Shown: one piece after another, positions 6,178-8,465 of the stretch | Position numbering within the stretch: the stretch's first letter is position 1 | How the letters are laid out: each line of letters opens with the position of its first letter | Source of the DNA: CAYQUC01 sp048061315 | GTDB taxonomy: Bacteria; Pseudomonadota; Gammaproteobacteria; UBA6429; Thiohalophilaceae | Length of the DNA stretch: 8,465 nt | Direction: 5' to 3' | Assembly: GCA_048061315.1 (NCBI GenBank) | Contig: JBGMRJ010000112.1 | Location: 1 to 8,465 of the forward strand | Notes under the pieces: generated by a model | Seen by the model: the letters and a program-made list of their open reading frames with translations, nothing else | What the model was told of the DNA's origin: nothing | Database searches by the model: none | Translations under genes and position numbers: made by a program

Positions 6178-7398
6178 ATGCTTGAAATAGGTTTCGGCGT
6201 GTTCATGTTTACTCTCATCATATTATTATTGGTGTGGCTGATATTATTTGCGCGCTCGAAATTAGTGGCCAGCGGCGATATTGAGGTGCTGATAAATGAG
6301 GAAAAAACAGTCCAGTTTCATGTCGGCCAAAAATTACTGCAGGCACTGGCTCAAACCAATTTGTTCCTGGCCTCTGCCTGTGGTGGTCAGGGAACTTGCG
6401 GGCAATGCAAGGTATGTGTAAAAAAAGGCGGAGGTGAAATTCTTGCCACCGAAACAAGCCACATTAACAAGCGCGAGTCAAAAATTGGTTACCGTCTGGC
6501 ATGTCAAGTTGCTGTTAAGCAAGACATGGAAATTGAAATTCCTGCCGAAGTGTTTGGCATTAAAAAATGGAACTGTTCGGTACAATCTAACCGCTACGTA
6601 TCAACATTTATAAAAGAATTAACGCTAACATTACCTGAAGGTGAATTACTGGATTTTCGCGCCGGTGGTTATATCCAAATTGAATGTCCACCCCACCATA
6701 TTTACTACAAGGATATGGATGTACCGGAGCAGTATCGCGAAGATTGGGATAATCTGAATTTGTGGCGTTATGAATCAATAGTTGAAATACCGATGGAAAG
6801 AGCCTATTCAATGGCAAACTATCCTGATGAGAATAAAATTGTTATGTTAAACGTTCGACTCGCAACACCACCCCCAAATCAACCTGATGTTCCACCCGGG
6901 GTTATGTCTTCTTATATTCATAGTTTGCGACCCGGCGATAACGTCACCATCTCAGGTCCCTATGGTGAATTCTTTGCAAAGGATACCGAGTCCGAAATGA
7001 TATTTATTGGTGGTGGAGCAGGAATGGCACCCATGCGCTCGCATATATTTGATCAACTAAAACGTTTACACAGTAAGCGCAAAATCAGTTTTTGGTATGG
7101 CGCACGCAGCAAAAAGGAGATTTTTTATCAACAGGATTTTGATGGGCTACAAAAGCAGTATGACAATTTTGAATGGCATGTTGTACTTTCTGAGCCTAAA
7201 AAAGACGATATTTGGGACAAAAAAACTGGATATGTCCACTCGCTACTGTTAAGTGAATACTTAAGTGATCATCCTGCTCCGGAAGACTGCGAGTATTATT
7301 TATGTGGTCCACCGATGTTAACCGCCGCGGTAGTGAGCATGCTTGATGATCAGGGTGTGGATCTTGAAAATATAATGTTTGATAATTTTGGTTCATAA
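6178..7398 (+). CDS. nqrF: Na+-translocating NADH:quinone oxidoreductase subunit F (NADH dehydrogenase, FAD and 2Fe-2S)
   Basis: NqrF is the electron entry point. It oxidises NADH at a cytoplasmic FAD and passes electrons to a plant-type 2Fe-2S cluster. The 406 residues, close to the usual 407-408, run in the expected order. First comes one N-terminal transmembrane helix (about 5-25). A ferredoxin domain (about 35-127) follows with ligands Cys68, Cys74, Cys77 and Cys109 (ACGGQGTCGQCK, then LACQV). An FAD-binding domain carries RAYS (208-211) and SMANYP, with GVMSSYIHSL (241-250). The NADH-binding domain carries GGGAGMAPMRSHIFDQLKRL (278-297), YGARSKKE (307-314) and CGPP (376-379). The near-terminal aromatic Phe404 (FDNFGS) is where a phenylalanine stacks on FAD in the family. 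The ferredoxin-reductase fusion distinguishes Nqr from Rnf. It begins 57 bases after nqrE with a weak ribosome-binding site; apbE does not follow it. Confidence 0.98.
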   Translation: MLEIGFGVFMFTLIILLLVWLILFARSKLVASGDIEVLINEEKTVQFHVGQKLLQALAQTNLFLASACGGQGTCGQCKVCVKKGGGEILATETSHINKRESKIGYRLACQVAVKQDMEIEIPAEVFGIKKWNCSVQSNRYVSTFIKELTLTLPEGELLDFRAGGYIQIECPPHHIYYKDMDVPEQYREDWDNLNLWRYESIVEIPMERAYSMANYPDENKIVMLNVRLATPPPNQPDVPPGVMSSYIHSLRPGDNVTISGPYGEFFAKDTESEMIFIGGGAGMAPMRSHIFDQLKRLHSKRKISFWYGARSKKEIFYQQDFDGLQKQYDNFEWHVVLSEPKKDDIWDKKTGYVHSLLLSEYLSDHPAPEDCEYYLCGPPMLTAAVVSMLDDQGVDLENIMFDNFGS

Positions 7399-7476
7399 CT
7401 AATTTACTGAAAGAAGATTAGACACCGTTAAAGATTTTAAAAACTAAAAATAAACACTGTTACACAGGAATTAAAT
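7399..7476. other. 78-base spacer between nqrF and nqrM
   Basis: This AT-rich spacer has no recognisable promoter and no strong terminator; the only pairing I see is CTAAT with ATTAG (7399-7421), five base pairs. In V. cholerae this position holds apbE, and no remnant of it is visible. nqrM is probably co-transcribed with nqrF. Confidence 0.5.
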
Positions 7477-7677
7477 ATGCTGGAACTGATTTTGAGCTTT
7501 TTAGTTATTCTAATTGTGATACTCGGCATGAGCATTGGTATTAGTTTCGGTCGAAAATCTTTATCGGGTAGTTGTGGCGGCTTAAATCAAATACCCGGGA
7601 TTGAACCCGATTGTGCCGGTAATTGCCAACGCCCTTGTTCTAAAAAAAAATTACACCGGGAAACAGGAGTGCAGTGA
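7477..7677 (+). CDS. nqrM: Na+-NQR maturation protein NqrM (DUF539)
   Basis: NqrM is a small membrane protein required for production of active Na+-NQR. It is thought to deliver iron to, or help build, the metal centre between NqrD and NqrE. The 66-residue product has one N-terminal membrane helix (about 4-24), a basic step (FGRK), and a cytoplasmic tail with four cysteines: Cys33 in SGSCGGL, then Cys46, Cys50 and Cys54. Cys33 has the same number as the cysteine reported essential in V. cholerae NqrM. The tail after CSKKK is shorter than in Vibrio. ATG 7477 is preceded by AGGA (7466-7469) with seven bases between. It lies 78 bases after nqrF with no apbE in between, and its stop overlaps the next gene by one base (TGATG). 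Confidence 0.93.
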   Translation: MLELILSFLVILIVILGMSIGISFGRKSLSGSCGGLNQIPGIEPDCAGNCQRPCSKKKLHRETGVQ

Positions 7678-8069
7678 TGGATCAAATGCTGGTAAAAGAT
7701 TTTATGACACGTAATCTCGTTACGTTAAGTCCCAATATGAACATCATGGAAGCGGTGTCTATATTGTGTGAAAAGCACATAGCTGGAGCGCCAGTGCTGG
7801 ACCAGCTCGGTAATTTTGTTGGTATACTGGTAGAGAAAGATTGCCTCAATGCAGTGCTGGATGCTGCTTATCACGAACAGCAAACCGGGCGGGTAGAAAA
7901 CTTTATGCATCGTAATGTCGATGTTGTTGAAGACCAGGACAATATCACTGATGTCGCCAATCGTCTGATAAAATCCGGACATCGTGGCATGCCTGTTATA
8001 AGCAACAATAACTTGGTGGGTATGATAAATCGCTCGGATATATTGAAGGCTATTATCAAATATATTTAA
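7677..8069 (+). CDS. Small protein of two CBS domains
   Basis: The 130-residue product is a stand-alone CBS-pair (Bateman) protein, soluble and with no fused effector domain. CBS 1 covers about 6-62 (VKDFMTRNLVTLSP, AGAPVLDQLGNFVGILVEKD) and CBS 2 about 74-130 (ENFMHRNVDVVEDQDN, HRGMPVI, GMINRSDILKAI). Such pairs commonly bind adenine nucleotides in the cleft. CBS 2 keeps the Ser120-Asp121 pair typical of ribose-phosphate binding, whereas the matching site in CBS 1 is VEKD (Lys54-Asp55) without Ser or Thr, so perhaps only one site is competent. I chose ATG 7677, which overlaps the nqrM stop (TGATG) and lies seven bases after AGGAG (7665-7669), over the GTG at 7674. Tight coupling to nqrM suggests co-expression with Na+-NQR. 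A regulatory role in energy metabolism is inference; the function of this gene is not established to my knowledge. Confidence 0.9.
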   Translation: MDQMLVKDFMTRNLVTLSPNMNIMEAVSILCEKHIAGAPVLDQLGNFVGILVEKDCLNAVLDAAYHEQQTGRVENFMHRNVDVVEDQDNITDVANRLIKSGHRGMPVISNNNLVGMINRSDILKAIIKYI

Positions 8070-8151
8070 CCTGGATTCCGCAGTTGAACGCTGTGCAGAG
8101 TAGTCTTAAATGTTCGACTGGCGTAACTAAAAAATATAGCCAGTAAGGTAT

Positions 8152-8172
8152 CTAATCTTCCAACGTAAGATT
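8152..8172. repeat. Copy 1 of a 21-nt palindromic repeat
   Basis: CTAATCTTCC-AA-CGTAAGATT; AATCTT (8154-8159) pairs with AAGATT (8167-8172) over a 7-base loop. It matches copy 2 at 8259-8279 at 19 of 21 positions; the only differences are the two loop bases (AA here, TT there). Confidence 0.6.
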
Positions 8173-8192
8173 TGTATGCACTACGTAGCGTC

Positions 8193-8209
8193 TTCACCCA
8201 ACAGGTGAA
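8193..8209. terminator. Short hairpin followed by a few Ts; weak terminator candidate
   Basis: TTCACC (8193-8198) pairs with GGTGAA (8204-8209) around a 5-base loop, followed by TATAGTTTT. The stem is short and the T-run is offset, so it would be a weak Rho-independent terminator at best. No better terminator is seen after the CBS gene. Confidence 0.25.
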
Positions 8210-8258
8210 TATAGTTTTCACTCTATCTTGTTAATAATTATATGTTTAATAATGATTC

Positions 8259-8281
8259 CTAATCTTCCTTCGTAAGATTAG
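8259..8281. repeat. Copy 2 of the palindromic repeat, with an 8-bp perfect stem
   Basis: CTAATCTT (8259-8266) pairs perfectly with AAGATTAG (8274-8281) around a 7-base loop (CCTTCGT). The first 21 bases repeat copy 1, 107 bases upstream in the same orientation. The right inverted-repeat arm starts at the next base. There is no T-run, so it is not a plus-strand terminator. Confidence 0.6.
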
Positions 8282-8298
8282 ACTGCGGAATTTAGGTT

Positions 8299-8465
8299 GA
8301 TGGTTGAAAGAAACTCACGTCAAAACCAGTTCCGCTCCCGAACATTTTCCCTTTCTGTAAATTGCATGGTATATCCACAAATTATAGCCTTAATTTAGGA
8401 ATTCAAAATCAATTTTACACTACTATTCAGATTTTCGTATACTCCATAGCCAAGGTCGGATACAG
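8299..8465. other. Right-edge sequence without a supported gene
   Basis: No convincing coding signal. A 32-codon plus-strand frame (8300-8398) and a minus-strand frame open to the window edge (stop at 8397-8395) are both short enough to occur by chance. A TATAAT hexamer reads on the minus strand at 8386-8381 but has no good -35 partner. Confidence 0.4.

Larger units (their letters stand above)
8068..8298. repeat. 231-bp hairpin-rich block bounded by 17-nt inverted repeats
   Basis: The left arm (8068-8084, AACCTGGATTCCGCAGT) and the right arm (8282-8298) are inverted copies matching at 15 of 17 positions, with a 10-bp perfect core (ATTCCGCAGT, 8075-8084, against ACTGCGGAAT, 8282-8291). The left arm begins inside the stop codon of the CBS gene. 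Between the arms are two copies of a 21-nt palindromic unit, an 8-bp palindrome CTACGTAG (8181-8188) and a TTCACC/GGTGAA hairpin. No gene is visible inside. No clear target-site duplication flanks the arms. It could be a non-autonomous mobile element (MITE-like), a REP-type extragenic repeat cluster, or a structured 3' untranslated region. Confidence 0.45.

Noticed and set aside
1437..7398. The complex might be Rnf (ferredoxin:NAD+ oxidoreductase) rather than Nqr
   Set aside because: There is no RnfB or RnfC-type polyferredoxin, and NqrF is a fused 2Fe-2S/FAD/NADH protein preceded by a true NqrA; this combination is specific to Na+-NQR.
8064..8305. Integron attC-like recombination site (ATTTAAC fits RYYYAAC at 8064-8070)
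   Set aside because: No matching GTTRRRY core is found at the right-hand end, the span is far longer than normal attC sites, and the core overlaps the CBS gene end; coincidence is likelier.
8319..8366. Minus-strand mini-ORF MQFTERENVRERNWF downstream of a TATAAT hexamer
   Set aside because: No ribosome-binding site, no good -35 box and only 15 codons.
8395..8463. Minus-strand frame open to the right edge (…GYGVYENLNSSVKLILNS), possibly the end of a convergent gene
   Set aside because: About 22 codons with no recognised domain; not enough to call a gene without the neighbouring sequence.

Overview
The window is dominated by one long plus-strand operon for the six-subunit Na+-translocating NADH:ubiquinone oxidoreductase (Na+-NQR): nqrA, B, C, D, E and F (1437-7398). 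It is followed by the assembly factor nqrM (7477-7677) and a small two-CBS-domain protein (7677-8069). The subunits resemble the well-studied Vibrio cholerae enzyme in length and motifs, so a gammaproteobacterium with a moderately AT-rich genome is the likeliest source. I cannot name a genus from this sequence alone.

Layout. Positions 1-1436 look like a decaying or shuffled region. It holds the C-terminal half of a hotdog-fold (4HBT-type) acyl-CoA thioesterase broken by stops and a one-base frameshift (about 125-333), then an open reading frame for part of a parallel beta-helix protein with no signal peptide (430-993), then 443 bases without a gene that should contain the nqr promoter. Positions 1437-8069 form the operon. 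Many junctions are stop/start overlaps: A/B and C/D are TAATG, D/E and nqrM/CBS are TGATG, and B/C overlaps by 8 bases if the GTG start of nqrC is right. There are only two real gaps, 57 bases at E/F and 78 bases at F/M. Positions 8070-8465 hold no convincing gene. They contain a block of hairpins and a duplicated 21-nt palindromic unit framed by 17-nt inverted repeats, one of which overlaps the stop codon of the CBS gene.

How the genes work together. NqrF takes electrons from NADH onto FAD and its 2Fe-2S cluster. They pass to the intramembrane Fe-S centre held by paired cysteines of NqrD and NqrE, then to covalent FMN on NqrC, covalent FMN on NqrB, riboflavin and finally ubiquinone, and the chain is coupled to Na+ export. 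NqrM is known to be needed for maturation, probably of the NqrD/E metal centre. The residues that carry these cofactors are all present (NqrF Cys68/74/77/109 and RxYS; NqrD Cys32/115; NqrE Cys26/124; NqrC Thr253; NqrB Thr230; NqrM Cys33), so the complex is predicted to be functional. The flavin transferase gene apbE, which sits between nqrF and nqrM in V. cholerae, is absent here and must be encoded elsewhere. The CBS-domain gene, overlapping nqrM by one base, is the least expected member of the operon. I see no wholly unknown multi-gene system; the items most worth a second look are the CBS gene, the missing apbE, the 3' repeat block and the broken 5' genes.
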